Shown: positions 17,508 to 26,192, numbered from the stretch's first letter. The stretch: DNA of 64,000 nucleotides from Lachnospiraceae bacterium JLR.KK002 (GCA_036941025.1 JAYMNP010000001.1:2130501-2194500); one strand, 5' to 3'. Program-made: numbers and translations. Notes: generated from the sequence alone by a model not told the origin.

Positions 17508-17542
17508 AGCCGAAGGATTTTCGTTGTGAAAACCTCTCGGCT
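17508..17542 (-). promoter_or_regulatory. Hairpin leader upstream of DUF3848
   Basis: On the minus strand AGCCGA...TTTTC pairs with GAAAA...TCGGCT, giving a 14-15 bp imperfect stem with a short loop, right after the conserved TTACATAGCC element. The same leader recurs at 19392-19427. No T-run follows, so it reads as a 5' leader or operator rather than a terminator. Confidence 0.55.
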
Positions 17543-17559
17543 ATGTAAAATGAAATTTA

Positions 17560-18573
17560 TTATTCTGTAATGGTATATTCATCTTGATGCTCTTGTACAA
17601 AACTTCTTAACTGTTCTGTCATTTCTTTCATACCTTTTTGGATACGATATGCTTTTGATTTTAATGGTTCATCTCTGCCATATTTAATTTCTAATATCCA
17701 ATCATGCACCGTATATAAATACTCTTTAGTGGCATCTTTCTCAATCGCAATATCCATTGTTTGTATTAAATATATCCTCAAACAGTATAAGATAAGTTCA
17801 AAAAAAATAACCATTTCCATCCCGCTTTTCAACCTATCTATCTTTTGAGTTTCTTTTAAAAAATGAGAATACCAATTTCTGGTATCTGATACTATTCTCA
17901 AAAAATTATATCGGTTTTTCCCCAAAAATGGAATAATGCCACAATTATAATTAGAATGCAATTTAAAAAACGGTGTTAAAGCTATATCCGCATGAACTAA
18001 ATAATTTCCTACTTCATCACTTGCAGGAATATTATATTTCGTTCTTAAATCATTTTTAATTCGATTAAGTTGATTCCTGTTTGTAGGTATGTATGTAATT
18101 CCGTCTATTATATGTGTAAGCAATGTTATCTTATGTGCTATATTCATATACTGGTAATGTTTCGATACTAAATACTGCATGGAATAAATCGGCATTTGTG
18201 GTATTTGCTTAAACTTATCATACTTTTCTCCACATATCGTCTGTTCCGAAATTTCACATATATAAGAATCCTTTCTCTCGAAATATGAATAAGAAACATA
18301 CTTATTCGCAAATTTACTCACATCAACTCCTTGTTCCCCCACTATCCATTCTTCAATCGTTGGAAAACTACCTAAATATAAAAACATCATGGATAAAAGC
18401 TCAAAAAGAAAAGAATTCAGCTTTTCATTACCCTTTCTTCCAGTAATTGTAACTTCTACGGAAGAATCTCTTTGTTCAAATTTCACCATGTTGTTACTTA
18501 TTTTCACACAAAAATTTTGTATTTTACTTCGTTCAAAATATTTATGTTGCAATTTTGCAAATACAATTCCCAT
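17560..18573 (-). CDS. HEPN-domain protein, Apea-like (candidate defence RNase)
   Basis: 337 residues. A C-terminal helical domain (about residues 215-335) contains the HEPN signature R-x4-H as RNWYSH (SDTRNWYSHFLK), in the context of Apea-like HEPN domains. The N-terminal 200 residues resemble the sensor-type N-terminal region of ApeA proteins (YLVSKHYQYMNIAHKITLL). HEPN proteins of this kind are metal-independent RNases, many active in phage defence or abortive infection. The gene is AT-rich relative to the ICE core and is inserted between DUF3848 and the duplicated core fragments, so it is cargo. Full ApeA proteins are longer (about 450-600), so this may be a short version. AAGGA before the ATG at 18571-18573 sets the start. 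Confidence 0.72.
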   Translation of the reverse strand: MGIVFAKLQHKYFERSKIQNFCVKISNNMVKFEQRDSSVEVTITGRKGNEKLNSFLFELLSMMFLYLGSFPTIEEWIVGEQGVDVSKFANKYVSYSYFERKDSYICEISEQTICGEKYDKFKQIPQMPIYSMQYLVSKHYQYMNIAHKITLLTHIIDGITYIPTNRNQLNRIKNDLRTKYNIPASDEVGNYLVHADIALTPFFKLHSNYNCGIIPFLGKNRYNFLRIVSDTRNWYSHFLKETQKIDRLKSGMEMVIFFELILYCLRIYLIQTMDIAIEKDATKEYLYTVHDWILEIKYGRDEPLKSKAYRIQKGMKEMTEQLRSFVQEHQDEYTITE

Positions 18574-18683
18574 ACACATCATCCTTAATTTCTAATATGA
18601 TTTAAAATTATAGCATACATATAAATCCTTTTCCAGAAAATTTTTATGTGTATGTATGACTTAAACCACTTCCTTATTTTTAT

Positions 18684-18723
18684 AAAAAGACGGCATCAGC
18701 ACTCATGCCAACACCGTCTTTTT
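18684..18723 (-). terminator. Intrinsic terminator after the first DUF6664-like copy
   Basis: On the minus strand AAAAGACGG...CCGTCTTTTT forms a stem with extra inner pairing (GTTGGCAT/GTGCTGAT region) followed by T-rich sequence. A related hairpin follows the second copy of the gene at 25731-25768. Confidence 0.7.
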
Positions 18724-18736
18724 CTCGGTCAGTCCG

Positions 18737-19066
18737 TTATAAAATCCCTGCCTTTTTCAGATACCCTACGCTGTCATAACAGCCACGGAAGTAAACCGAC
18801 TACATCTCCATATCCGTAAGTTTGTTCCTAAGCTCCATTACTTTAATAAGTGCGGCACATTCTTCCTCGGTCAATTCCGCCGATGTTTCCGTATCAAACA
18901 CGCCTAAGACTTTCGGATATTTCTCATAAAGGCTCTCAATCTCGGCTCTCACGTCACGGTATTCCTCGTTTTCTCTGGACAGCTTTGCGATGACAGAACC
19001 AAGGTATTCATTAAAAATATTGCTGTGAACATCTACAAAGGTTTCAAATCTGAACGCATCAGACAT
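18737..19066 (-). pseudogene. Nonsense-mutated copy of the DUF6664-like ICE protein
   Basis: Homologous along its whole length to the intact gene at 25783-26112, with roughly nine of ten bases the same by eye. Codon 89 (CAG, Gln in MEMQSVYF) is TAG here, so translation stops after 88 of 109 residues. The remaining codons (SVYFRGCYDSVGYLKK) are preserved downstream in frame. Either an 88-residue product is made or it is a decaying copy. It abuts a truncated DUF3991 duplicate upstream. Confidence 0.8.
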
Positions 19067-19099
19067 TCTTCCTCACCTCCGACTTTTTCTTATCGTCCT

Positions 19100-19360
19100 T
19101 TATTCCACGAAGCCATATTCCTTAACTTTCATCAGATAATCAAGGGCAGAATAGCCGCCGAAGCCCCTCGACCACCAGTACCATTTGCCGTTGGAAATCT
19201 TTAAGCTGTCATGCTCGGCGGTACAGTACACGTTCGTTGTGCCTTTGACCTTGACAAGATTGCTCGGCTCATAAGCTCTAAGATAGGAAAGCAGGTCTAT
19301 CTGCCTTACCTGTTCAAGCACGTCTGGGTCAATCTGCATATAGGGTTTAGATGCTCTCAT
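19100..19360 (-). pseudogene. Truncated duplicate of the DUF3991/TOPRIM gene
   Basis: The first 86 codons match the N-terminus of the gene at 16135-17124 nearly perfectly (QIDPDVLEQVRQIDLLSYLR, SRGFGGYSALDYLMKVKEYG). Similarity stops abruptly after GFVE, where a TAA follows and unrelated sequence begins. It has its own good ATG and GGAGGTGATTTTTATTTGA site, so a short peptide may be made, but the TOPRIM part is gone. This is a recombination junction. Confidence 0.85.
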
Positions 19361-19391
19361 TCAAATAAAAATCACCTCCAGAAATAGAATT

Positions 19392-19427
19392 AGCCGAAAG
19401 ATTTTCGTAAATGAAAACCTCTCGGCT
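19392..19427 (-). promoter_or_regulatory. Second copy of the hairpin leader
   Basis: Same stem (AGCCGA...TTTTC/GAAAA...TCGGCT) and same preceding TTACATAGCC as at 17508-17542, with a few base changes mostly in the loop. Here it precedes the truncated DUF3991 copy directly, as if DUF3848 had been lost from this copy. Confidence 0.55.
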
Positions 19428-19479
19428 ATGTAAAATAGTATTTAATTCCAATCATGATTTACAGATAAACATAAAATAG

Positions 19480-19641
19480 TCACTTTCTATTTCGGTAAAA
19501 AGCGATACAAACAAGGGCAAATACCATTGGAATAATAGCATATCCCGCATTTATCTTCCCACCATTATACAAAACATATCCTGCACCAACAAAGGTTAAA
19601 ATAATAAATATTATGCTCAATATAAGAGCTGCTTTCTTCAT
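19480..19641 (-). CDS. Small two-helix membrane protein, unknown
   Basis: 53 residues, MKKAALILSIIFIILTFVGA onward, with two hydrophobic segments (about 4-25 and 33-48), a short polar loop (LYNGGKINAG) and a basic C-terminus (RNRK). GGTAGG lies upstream of the ATG at 19639-19641. Uninterrupted codons, topology and ribosome site support a real gene. It is the first gene of the AT-rich cargo and is unlike the ICE core. The 170 bases to its right (19642-19811) hold nothing I recognise. Confidence 0.5.
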   Translation of the reverse strand: MKKAALILSIIFIILTFVGAGYVLYNGGKINAGYAIIPMVFALVCIAFYRNRK

Positions 19642-19811
19642 AATGTCCTACCTTTAGATTCTGCTTCATAAGTCTGCTTTTACTTCCAGGCTGTAAATTT
19701 TAAATTATCCCGTCTTTTATATATCTACCATATAGAAAATTTATCTCTATTTAGCTATGTATCAAACAATGTTCAATTCTAACTATTGGGCATTAACAAA
19801 TTAGTTTTTGC

Positions 19812-20231
19812 TTACTTTTCTGTGATTCCCAAAATATATTGATATGCAAATCCGATTCCATTACAAGTCAAGTTTTCACACATATGTGGTGGGTCGCTCT
19901 CTGAAAAACCCGTAGGACGTAATTCAAAACATCTTAATGAACCAAATTCTCTATCAAAGGCAGACGCAAAATTATAGCAGGCAGATACAATTTCATCTTC
20001 TGATTTTCCTATCATATGAAGATAAATTCCAATGAACATAAGCGTACCTTCAACTAAACCACATTGTGCCCTATATCCACCCGCGCCATGCAATCCAACC
20101 GCAGACCAGATTGTTTGCGGCTCAATGACAATTTCAAATAATTCGCTCAAACAGACAAGTGCTGTCCTTGCACAATTTATATCTTCTTTCCAGTACAATT
20201 CATGTACCCGCTTTGTTATATATTCTTTCAT
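19812..20231 (-). CDS. C_GCAxxG_C_C family protein
   Basis: 139 residues. The characteristic cysteine pattern is partly present: Cys in INCARTALVCLSE, GAGGYRAQCGLVEG in place of the usual GCAxxG, then SACYNF, LRCFEL, MCENLTC. The family is small, probably a redox or metal-binding protein, and widespread in anaerobes. AGAGGTG before the ATG at 20229-20231 sets the start. It overlaps nothing; the NTF2-like gene lies 34 bases upstream and may be in the same cargo operon. The first motif Cys is replaced (HGAGG), so activity may differ. Confidence 0.7.
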   Translation of the reverse strand: MKEYITKRVHELYWKEDINCARTALVCLSELFEIVIEPQTIWSAVGLHGAGGYRAQCGLVEGTLMFIGIYLHMIGKSEDEIVSACYNFASAFDREFGSLRCFELRPTGFSESDPPHMCENLTCNGIGFAYQYILGITEK

Positions 20232-20265
20232 TAATATGACACCTCTATGATTTCCACATTTTATA

Positions 20266-20685
20266 TCAAAACCAATTTGCCTGTTCTTTTCTAAATTGTG
20301 GTACATCGCCATGTTGATATGGGTTATAATTATTTAAATTACAGCCAAATTCTTTTAACAATTTTATTTTGTTATCAGATGTCCATTCGATAAGTGACAT
20401 ACCATCAAATTCCTCAATGCTACCATCGTTCATCTCATTCTTAAAATACCATTCTACAATAGTTTGGCTTTCCTTATGGAAGTACTGTTTTATATCCCAT
20501 ACAAGAACTTTACCACGAGTGTTCCATTCTTCAAACCAATGTTTAACGGTTATACGGTTTTCATATTTCGGACTCCAACTTTCAATATAAATAACATCTT
20601 CCGTAAAAATATCATCTATCCCTAAGTCTTTTTGTTGCAGCCACATATCAAACCACAAACGGATTATCCTTTCTCTTTGATTCAT
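20266..20685 (-). CDS. NTF2/SnoaL-like protein
   Basis: 139 residues beginning MNQRERIIRLWFDMWLQQKD, with a cone-shaped NTF2-like pattern: helical N-terminus, then alternating beta strands (FTEDVIYIESWSPKY, TIVEWYFKNEM, FDGMSLIEWTSDNKI). Members are often enzymes or ligand binders of unknown substrate. It sits among small cargo genes on the same strand. No catalytic residue can be assigned from sequence alone. Confidence 0.7.
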   Translation of the reverse strand: MNQRERIIRLWFDMWLQQKDLGIDDIFTEDVIYIESWSPKYENRITVKHWFEEWNTRGKVLVWDIKQYFHKESQTIVEWYFKNEMNDGSIEEFDGMSLIEWTSDNKIKLLKEFGCNLNNYNPYQHGDVPQFRKEQANWF

Positions 20686-20713
20686 TATTCAACACCTCTA
20701 TAAGCTAATGTTG

Positions 20714-21160
20714 TCAACGGCATTCATTTTCACTTCGTCGTCCAGTGCCATGCCTGTAGTTTTCTAAACGCTGTTTATAGCTTTGAGCAATCAGACTTTT
20801 TTCAGTAATACTACCGTCTGCATTGATAATATTGCCGTCCTCATTATTCCATGCCTTAATTGCTATATCCATTAATGGCTCTACAATCTTCATTGGCAAT
20901 TCATCAAGATTATCAATTGCAAGCCACGGAAATGCACGAAACATTTTATCATTACCAATAAGGAACATATAGCCTATCAGCTCTTTTTCTCTAAAAACAA
21001 AATAAAACTGTGGCATTTTTTCTCCAAATGCCTTATCCATTATCCGACGCATTGTTTTTATACTTCCATATGCAGGAAAAAAACCAATGGAGCTTAAAGA
21101 ATTTAAAGCGAATTTCCGTTGCTCAAGTGACATATTCCGATAATTATAAAACCGTTCCAT
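20714..21160 (-). CDS. GNAT-like acyltransferase domain protein
   Basis: 148 residues. The region FYFVFREKELIGYMFLIGND resembles the central beta strands of GNAT folds, followed by a C-terminal stretch (PLMDIAIKAWNNEDGNII), but the acetyl-CoA loop is not clear. The ATG at 21158-21160 is used; a GTG four codons upstream is possible. An insertion sequence starts 31 bases upstream of the start, so its original promoter may have been displaced. Confidence 0.45.
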   Translation of the reverse strand: MERFYNYRNMSLEQRKFALNSLSSIGFFPAYGSIKTMRRIMDKAFGEKMPQFYFVFREKELIGYMFLIGNDKMFRAFPWLAIDNLDELPMKIVEPLMDIAIKAWNNEDGNIINADGSITEKSLIAQSYKQRLENYRHGTGRRSENECR

Positions 21161-21191
21161 ACACCACCACACCTTTCAAATAAAATTCATC

Positions 21192-22947
21192 TAGGCGTTT
21201 GCGAAACGCCAGAACCCACATAAATACGGGATTCTTTTTGTTACAAAATAAAACAACTCCTCACTGGTTTGTGGTAAAATTGAGATGTCGAGTAACAATC
21301 AACCATCCACCAGAAAGGAGTTGTACCTACATGATACCATACAAACAGCTCTCTTTGGCAGATATTTTTACCGATTGCCAAAATAAATTTGATAATGATA
21401 AATATCAGTTCCTTGCACTTCTCGAAAATACCATCAACTTAGATGAAATGGTCCCAGTGTCCTTTATTTCTCATTTCCATGCCGCCACTGGCAGGCCCCG
21501 TAAGCATCTGCTTTATCCAATGCTCAGGGCTCTGTTATTACAGCTTATCTTCTCAATCCCAACAACATCCCTGCTGATTGTATTCCTGAAATACTCTCAG
21601 GAACTGCGGGACTTCTGCGGGTTTGATGTTGTCCCGGATGCCTCTAAATTCACCCGCTTCAAACAGGAGTTTTTATCGGACTTACAATCCATGTTCGACC
21701 ATCTTGTTGACTTGACCGAACCGATATGCCATTCTATTGATACACAGAAAGCTTCCATGCTTCTCTTTGATACCTCCGGCATTGAGGCATGGGTTACAGA
21801 AAACAATCCCAAATATGCCAACCGTATCATCAAACAGCTGAAAGCCTTCAAAAAAGCAAAAGGGATGGACGATTCCTTTGACCCTTATAAAGCCGCCTAC
21901 GGCTCCATGCCTTCCCATGCTGCCGCCAGTCCAGCCATTCAGCAGATGTACATTAACGGGCATTTCTGTTATGCTTATAAATTCGGTATTATTACCAACG
22001 GACTCGGCATTGTCCGGGATATTTCCTTTTATAACAAGGACTTTCTTGCGGCTCATCCTGACATCATTGTTGGAAAAAAATCTGATTCCCCGGATGAAGA
22101 TAAGAGTCTTGCCGATTCCAGGGCATTGGTTCCCACTTTAAAAGATTTCTTTCGGAAGCATCCGCTTATCAATCCGAAAACTTTTCTGGGAGACGCCGCA
22201 TTTGATTCCATTGAAATCTACAAATACCTGTTACAGGAAGCTTCCTTTGAGCAGGCTTACATTCCCCTCAACGGCAGAATCTCCCTTCCGGAATCCGACT
22301 GCCCGCTGAATAAGGACGGCATCCCCTGCTGCCCCAAAGACCCATCCCTTCCAATGAAACGGGAAGGAAGCAAATCCCATCTCCGCTGCGGACTGCCAAC
22401 CATGAAGTTTGTATGCCCGAAAATGAAATGGGAGTGGAACAAACTTACAAAGAAATCAAAACGTGTCTGCCACTGTGAAAATCCCTGTACTGAATCCCCC
22501 TGCGGCAGGATGTTTTATATTTATCCCGAGAAAAACCTGCGCGCCTATCCTGGTACGCTTCGTGGTACGGCCGAATGGGATTCCACCTATAAGCTCAGGG
22601 TAAACGTTGAGAAATCAATCAACCATTTCAAGGACAGCTTCTGTGTTGCCGGACGTAAAACGCAGAATGAAAAAACGCTTCATGCTGACCTGCTTCTCGC
22701 CGGGATTACCCAGCTTATTACTGTAATGGTGGCTGATAAACTGCACAGGCATGAATATATCCGCAGTTTAAAACCTCTGATTGCATAACCTTACATACCG
22801 CATACCATTTCACGGGCAGATATCCTTATCTGCTTTGTTTTCATGTCTTAAAATCCTTGTTATCCACATCCACCTCCTGTAAGTCCGGCTCAACCGGGCC
22901 TTTGCCCTATTGGAATCAAGATTTTGAACTTGTTTCGCAATTACCTA
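21192..22947 (+). mobile_element. IS4/IS1182-type insertion sequence, 1756 bp
   Basis: The termini are inverted repeats: the left begins TAGGCGTTTGCGAAAC and the right, read inward, TAGGTAATTGCGAAAC. A 10-bp direct repeat AAAATTCATC flanks it exactly (21182-21191 and 22948-22957), consistent with a target duplication. It carries a single transposase gene and sits between the GNAT-like gene and a small hypothetical gene without breaking either. Confidence 0.85.
21331..22788 (+). CDS. DDE transposase (IS4/IS1182-type)
   Basis: 485 residues starting MIPYKQLSLADIFTD behind AAAGGAG. It has an N-terminal DUF772-like region (HFHAATGRPRKHLLYPML) and a DDE core: first Asp in LLFDTSGIEAW, second in FLGDAAFDSIEIYK, and the Glu in YKLRVNVEKSINHFK, which fits the Y-(2)-R-(3)-E-(6)-K signature. 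A cysteine-rich insert (CPKMKWEW, CHCENPC) lies before the Glu. The frame is complete, so the copy could be active. Confidence 0.9.
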   Translation: MIPYKQLSLADIFTDCQNKFDNDKYQFLALLENTINLDEMVPVSFISHFHAATGRPRKHLLYPMLRALLLQLIFSIPTTSLLIVFLKYSQELRDFCGFDVVPDASKFTRFKQEFLSDLQSMFDHLVDLTEPICHSIDTQKASMLLFDTSGIEAWVTENNPKYANRIIKQLKAFKKAKGMDDSFDPYKAAYGSMPSHAAASPAIQQMYINGHFCYAYKFGIITNGLGIVRDISFYNKDFLAAHPDIIVGKKSDSPDEDKSLADSRALVPTLKDFFRKHPLINPKTFLGDAAFDSIEIYKYLLQEASFEQAYIPLNGRISLPESDCPLNKDGIPCCPKDPSLPMKREGSKSHLRCGLPTMKFVCPKMKWEWNKLTKKSKRVCHCENPCTESPCGRMFYIYPEKNLRAYPGTLRGTAEWDSTYKLRVNVEKSINHFKDSFCVAGRKTQNEKTLHADLLLAGITQLITVMVADKLHRHEYIRSLKPLIA

Positions 22948-22967
22948 AAAATTCATCTTTCTCTTTG

Positions 22968-23213
22968 TCACTCTTGATAACCAATGACAGCAATGACTTT
23001 TTCTTCTTTTAAAATGAAAGCAACTTTCTTCCCCTCTTTCAGCAATTCATTTTTACAAGTCAAAATATCTTCGGATACATTATTTGGAAGTTCAGATAAA
23101 ACAATGTATTCACTATTATAAATACCAGATTTGTAATCTATAAAAATCTGCTCTAATTGTTCCAAACTAATTTCTTTTGCAGGCAACCATGAAAAAATAT
23201 CTAATACTTTCAT
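22968..23213 (-). CDS. Small hypothetical protein, cargo region
   Basis: 81 residues, MKVLDIFSWLPAKEISLEQL onward, soluble, with alternating helix and strand; the end (KVAFILKEEKVIAVIGYQE) looks like a small beta-hairpin. GAGGGATGG precedes the ATG at 23211-23213. I do not recognise the family. It is AT-rich like the neighbouring cargo genes and lies between two insertion sequences. Confidence 0.55.
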   Translation of the reverse strand: MKVLDIFSWLPAKEISLEQLEQIFIDYKSGIYNSEYIVLSELPNNVSEDILTCKNELLKEGKKVAFILKEEKVIAVIGYQE

Positions 23214-23943
23214 TAAAACCATCCCTCTTTACTCAATCCCCATAGCGTCTATTATACTTTAATAAAATAAAAATTTGGTCGCATCATAGTCATAACAAAA
23301 TACTTCCTTTTGAATAAATGACTGCATTTCCTGAAATTTTTATATTATTATTGCTACATTCACAATAGAGAGTGCCTCCTCTTTTAGATAATTGTTTTGC
23401 CAATAGTTTATTTTTTCCCAACTTATTGCTCCATATTGGTACTAAAGTGCTGTGGGCAGAACCTGTTACTGGGTCTTCAAACATCAATTCTGGACAAAAA
23501 TATCTCGAAACAAAATCAGCATTATTACCCTTTGCTGTTATTACAATTCCAAGCCAAGAATCTAATTTTTTAAGTTTCGTATAATCTGGAATATAATTTT
23601 TAACTTCTTCTTCATTATTCATTACTACATATAAATCCCGTTCAGAATAAAGCTCAAGCGGCTCAAAACTGAGTGATTCAACAATATCTGGCTTTTTCAT
23701 AATACTCTGTGCTATTCTTTTTGGAAAAGTCATTTCATACAAATCCCCTTTTCGAATAACGCTTAAAACGCCACTAACAGTTTCAAAATTAACTTTATCT
23801 GAATTGCAATCTAAGTGATTAAAGACAATAAAGGCAGCTGCTAATGTTGCGTGACCACAAAGGTCTATTTCAAATGATGGCGTAAACCATCTTAATATAT
23901 AATCCTTGCCATTCTTATAAATAAATGCTGTTTCGGATAAATT

Positions 23944-25529
23944 ACTCAAACTTCCCACACCGATTGGTGTGCTGAACCTTGAAAAATCAATACTTTAGTC
24001 CATAAAAAAGGCACAAACCTGCACTTGATGGTATAATTGAATTGCGAATAACAATCACACAGCAAGGAGATTTATGCCATGTCAAGTATACCATATAATG
24101 CTGAAAACGGAAATGAGATTTCTAGCTCTGTCACAAATTTTATGACCCAATTCCAAATCGGGAAACTTCTTTTCAAATGTAATGCCGGTAAAGCAAAAGG
24201 GATTCCGGTAATCGAAGTGTTTCGATACCTGTTCTGTCTCATTTTCTCGGATCGAAGCATGTATATGCAGTGGAAAACAGGCATATTTGATGGTTCATTC
24301 TGCAAGAACACCGTTTATCGCTTCCTCAATAATGCGAAGATTAACTGGTCTCGGTTCACAACCTTGCTTTCAAGCCGGATCATTAACGATTTCATGAAGC
24401 CGCTTACGGATGAGAGCCGCAAAGATGTCTTCATTATTGATGACAGCCTGTTTGACCGTTCCCGTTCAAATAAAACGGAACTTCTGGCGAAAGTCTTCGA
24501 CCACTGCTCTATGAAGTACAAGAGAGGTTACCGTATGCTGACACTTGGATGGTCCGATGGCAACTCCTTTGTTCCGATCAACCATCGTCTTCTGTCGGCA
24601 GCCGACGATAAAAACCTGCTCTGCAAAGCTGCAAACTTCGATGGACGTTCTCTTGCCGGGAAAAGGCGGAAAGAATCCAGACGAAAAGCAACAGAAGTCT
24701 TGATTGACCTGATCAGAGCAGCACAATCATCTGGAGTTTCTGCAAAATATGTGCTGTTCGACAGCTGGTTTTCATCACCCAAGACCATCACCGCCTTAAA
24801 GACAAACTGCGAATTGGACACAATCGCAATGGTTAAGAAAAGCAGTAAAATCAAATATGGCTATCAGGGTGGCAGATACAGCATCAAGGAAATCTATAAA
24901 CAGTGCAGAAAACGCAGAGGACGCTCCAAATATCTGCTTTCCATTGACGTAACCGTTGGTGACGAGGCAATTGAGGCAAAAATCGTCTGTGTCCGGAACA
25001 AAAGCAAGAAAAAAGACTGGCTTGCCATCATCAGCACGGATACAACTCTCTCAGAGGAAGAAATCATCCGTATTTATGGGAAGCGCTGGGATATTGAGGT
25101 GTTTTTCAAGACCTGCAAATCCTGTCTGCATCTGGTAAAGGAGTGCCGGAGCCTTTCCTATGACGCTTTGACCGCTCATGTATCCATTGTTTTTGCACGA
25201 TATATGATGCTTGCAGTTACACAGCGATGCAATACGGATGACAAAACGATTTGCGAACTGTTTTTCTGCCTCATGGATGAACTGGATGACATCACGTTCA
25301 GTCAATCCATGAGGATTATCATAGATGCACTAATGGATACCGTTATGGAATATTTCCACATCACAGAACAGCAGCTGGAGGAATTCACCGCCAGCTTTAT
25401 TCAGCGGCTGCCAAAGTACATGCAAAAAGCATTGGAGTGCGGTTCAGCGGCTGCCTGAGCGCTATTTTGTGAGCTAAAGTATTGATTTTTCAAGGAGCAA
25501 ATCCCATTTTTAATGTGGGAAGTTTGAGT
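23944..25529 (+). mobile_element. IS4-type insertion sequence, 1586 bp
   Basis: Both ends start ACTCAAACTTCCCACA and, after a short divergent spacer, share CTTGAAAAATCAATACTTTA in inverted orientation. A 5-bp direct repeat AAATT flanks the element (23939-23943 and 25530-25534), and excising the element plus one repeat restores the phzF frame. It carries one transposase gene, on the opposite strand to phzF. Confidence 0.88.
24079..25458 (+). CDS. IS4-family transposase
   Basis: 459 residues. The DDE residues are in FIIDDSLFDR, YVLFDSWFSSP and YGKRWDIEVFFKTCK, the last an exact Y-(2)-R-(3)-E-(6)-K signature of the IS4 family. AAGGAGATTTATGCC precedes the ATG. The frame is complete and the ends are intact, so the element may still be mobile. 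Confidence 0.93.
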   Translation: MSSIPYNAENGNEISSSVTNFMTQFQIGKLLFKCNAGKAKGIPVIEVFRYLFCLIFSDRSMYMQWKTGIFDGSFCKNTVYRFLNNAKINWSRFTTLLSSRIINDFMKPLTDESRKDVFIIDDSLFDRSRSNKTELLAKVFDHCSMKYKRGYRMLTLGWSDGNSFVPINHRLLSAADDKNLLCKAANFDGRSLAGKRRKESRRKATEVLIDLIRAAQSSGVSAKYVLFDSWFSSPKTITALKTNCELDTIAMVKKSSKIKYGYQGGRYSIKEIYKQCRKRRGRSKYLLSIDVTVGDEAIEAKIVCVRNKSKKKDWLAIISTDTTLSEEEIIRIYGKRWDIEVFFKTCKSCLHLVKECRSLSYDALTAHVSIVFARYMMLAVTQRCNTDDKTICELFFCLMDELDDITFSQSMRIIIDALMDTVMEYFHITEQQLEEFTASFIQRLPKYMQKALECGSAAA

Positions 25530-25730
25530 AAATTATTTTCAAATGCTATATTTTGCATAACTTCATTGGAAAGTGTTTTTTCTGACACACATATGCAAGC
25601 TGGATTGCCACTAAACAACTTATCAGTAAAAGCATCAACCACATAGTAATCCATATTAGGCACCTTTCACACTTTAAATTTTTGTTTATTTTACCATATA
25701 CTTATGAAATTTTCCACTACATGGTTATGT

Positions 25731-25768
25731 AAAAGACGGCATCAGCTTTCACACCAACACCGCCTTTT
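25731..25768 (-). terminator. Terminator-like hairpin after the intact DUF6664-like gene
   Basis: AAAAGACGG...CCGCCTTTT, the counterpart of the hairpin at 18684-18723 with several base changes. One arm mismatch makes it weaker than the first copy. Confidence 0.55.
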
Positions 25769-25782
25769 CCTCGGTCAGTCCA

Positions 25783-26112
25783 TTATAAAATCCCTGCTTT
25801 TTTCAGATACCCTACGCTGTCATAGCATCCACGGAAGTAAACCGACTGCATCTCCATATCCGTAAGTTTGTTTCTAAGCTCCATTACTTTAATCAGTGTG
25901 GCACATTCCTCCTCGGTCAGTTCCACCGATGTTTCCGTATCAAACACACCTAAAACTTTCGGATATTTCTCATAAAGGCTCTCAATTTCAGCTCTTATGG
26001 CACGGTATTCCTCATTTTCTCTGGACAGCTTTGTGATGACAGAACCGAGGTATTCATTAAAGATATTGCTGTGGACATCTACAAAAGTTTCAAATCTGAA
26101 TGCATCAGACAT
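25783..26112 (-). CDS. Conserved ICE protein (DUF6664-like), intact copy
   Basis: 109 residues starting MSDAFRFETFVDVHSNIFNE. It is soluble, strongly helical and acidic (REEYRAIRAEIESLYEKYP-like segment, TEEECATLIKVMELRNKL), and ends YDSVGYLKKAGIL. I recall this family from Tn1549-type elements, next to the giant helicase/methylase gene; the DUF number is from memory. A homologous copy with a premature stop lies 7 kb away at 18737-19066. GAGGTGAGGAACA precedes the ATG. Function unknown. Confidence 0.75.
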   Translation of the reverse strand: MSDAFRFETFVDVHSNIFNEYLGSVITKLSRENEEYRAIRAEIESLYEKYPKVLGVFDTETSVELTEEECATLIKVMELRNKLTDMEMQSVYFRGCYDSVGYLKKAGIL

Positions 26113-26192
26113 TGTTCCTCACCTCCGACTTTTTCTTACTGTCACTTATTATACTGCCCAGAAATCCTCAATACAAATGTGCAAACTGGATT

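Larger units (their letters stand above)
23290..25654 (-). pseudogene. PhzF-family isomerase gene interrupted by an IS4-type element
   Basis: The N-terminal part (25530-25654) reads MDYYVVDAFTDKLFSGNPAC to IAFENN. The C-terminal part (23290-23943) continues LSETAFIYKNGKDYIL with the PhzF hallmarks DLCGHATLAAAF and FEDPVTGSAH. Removing the insertion and one 5-bp duplication restores a 257-residue frame. PhzF proteins are isomerases or epimerases related to diaminopimelate epimerase; this substrate is unknown. Neither fragment should be functional. The N-terminal fragment reads on into the IS end (LLKLPTLKMG). Confidence 0.9.
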
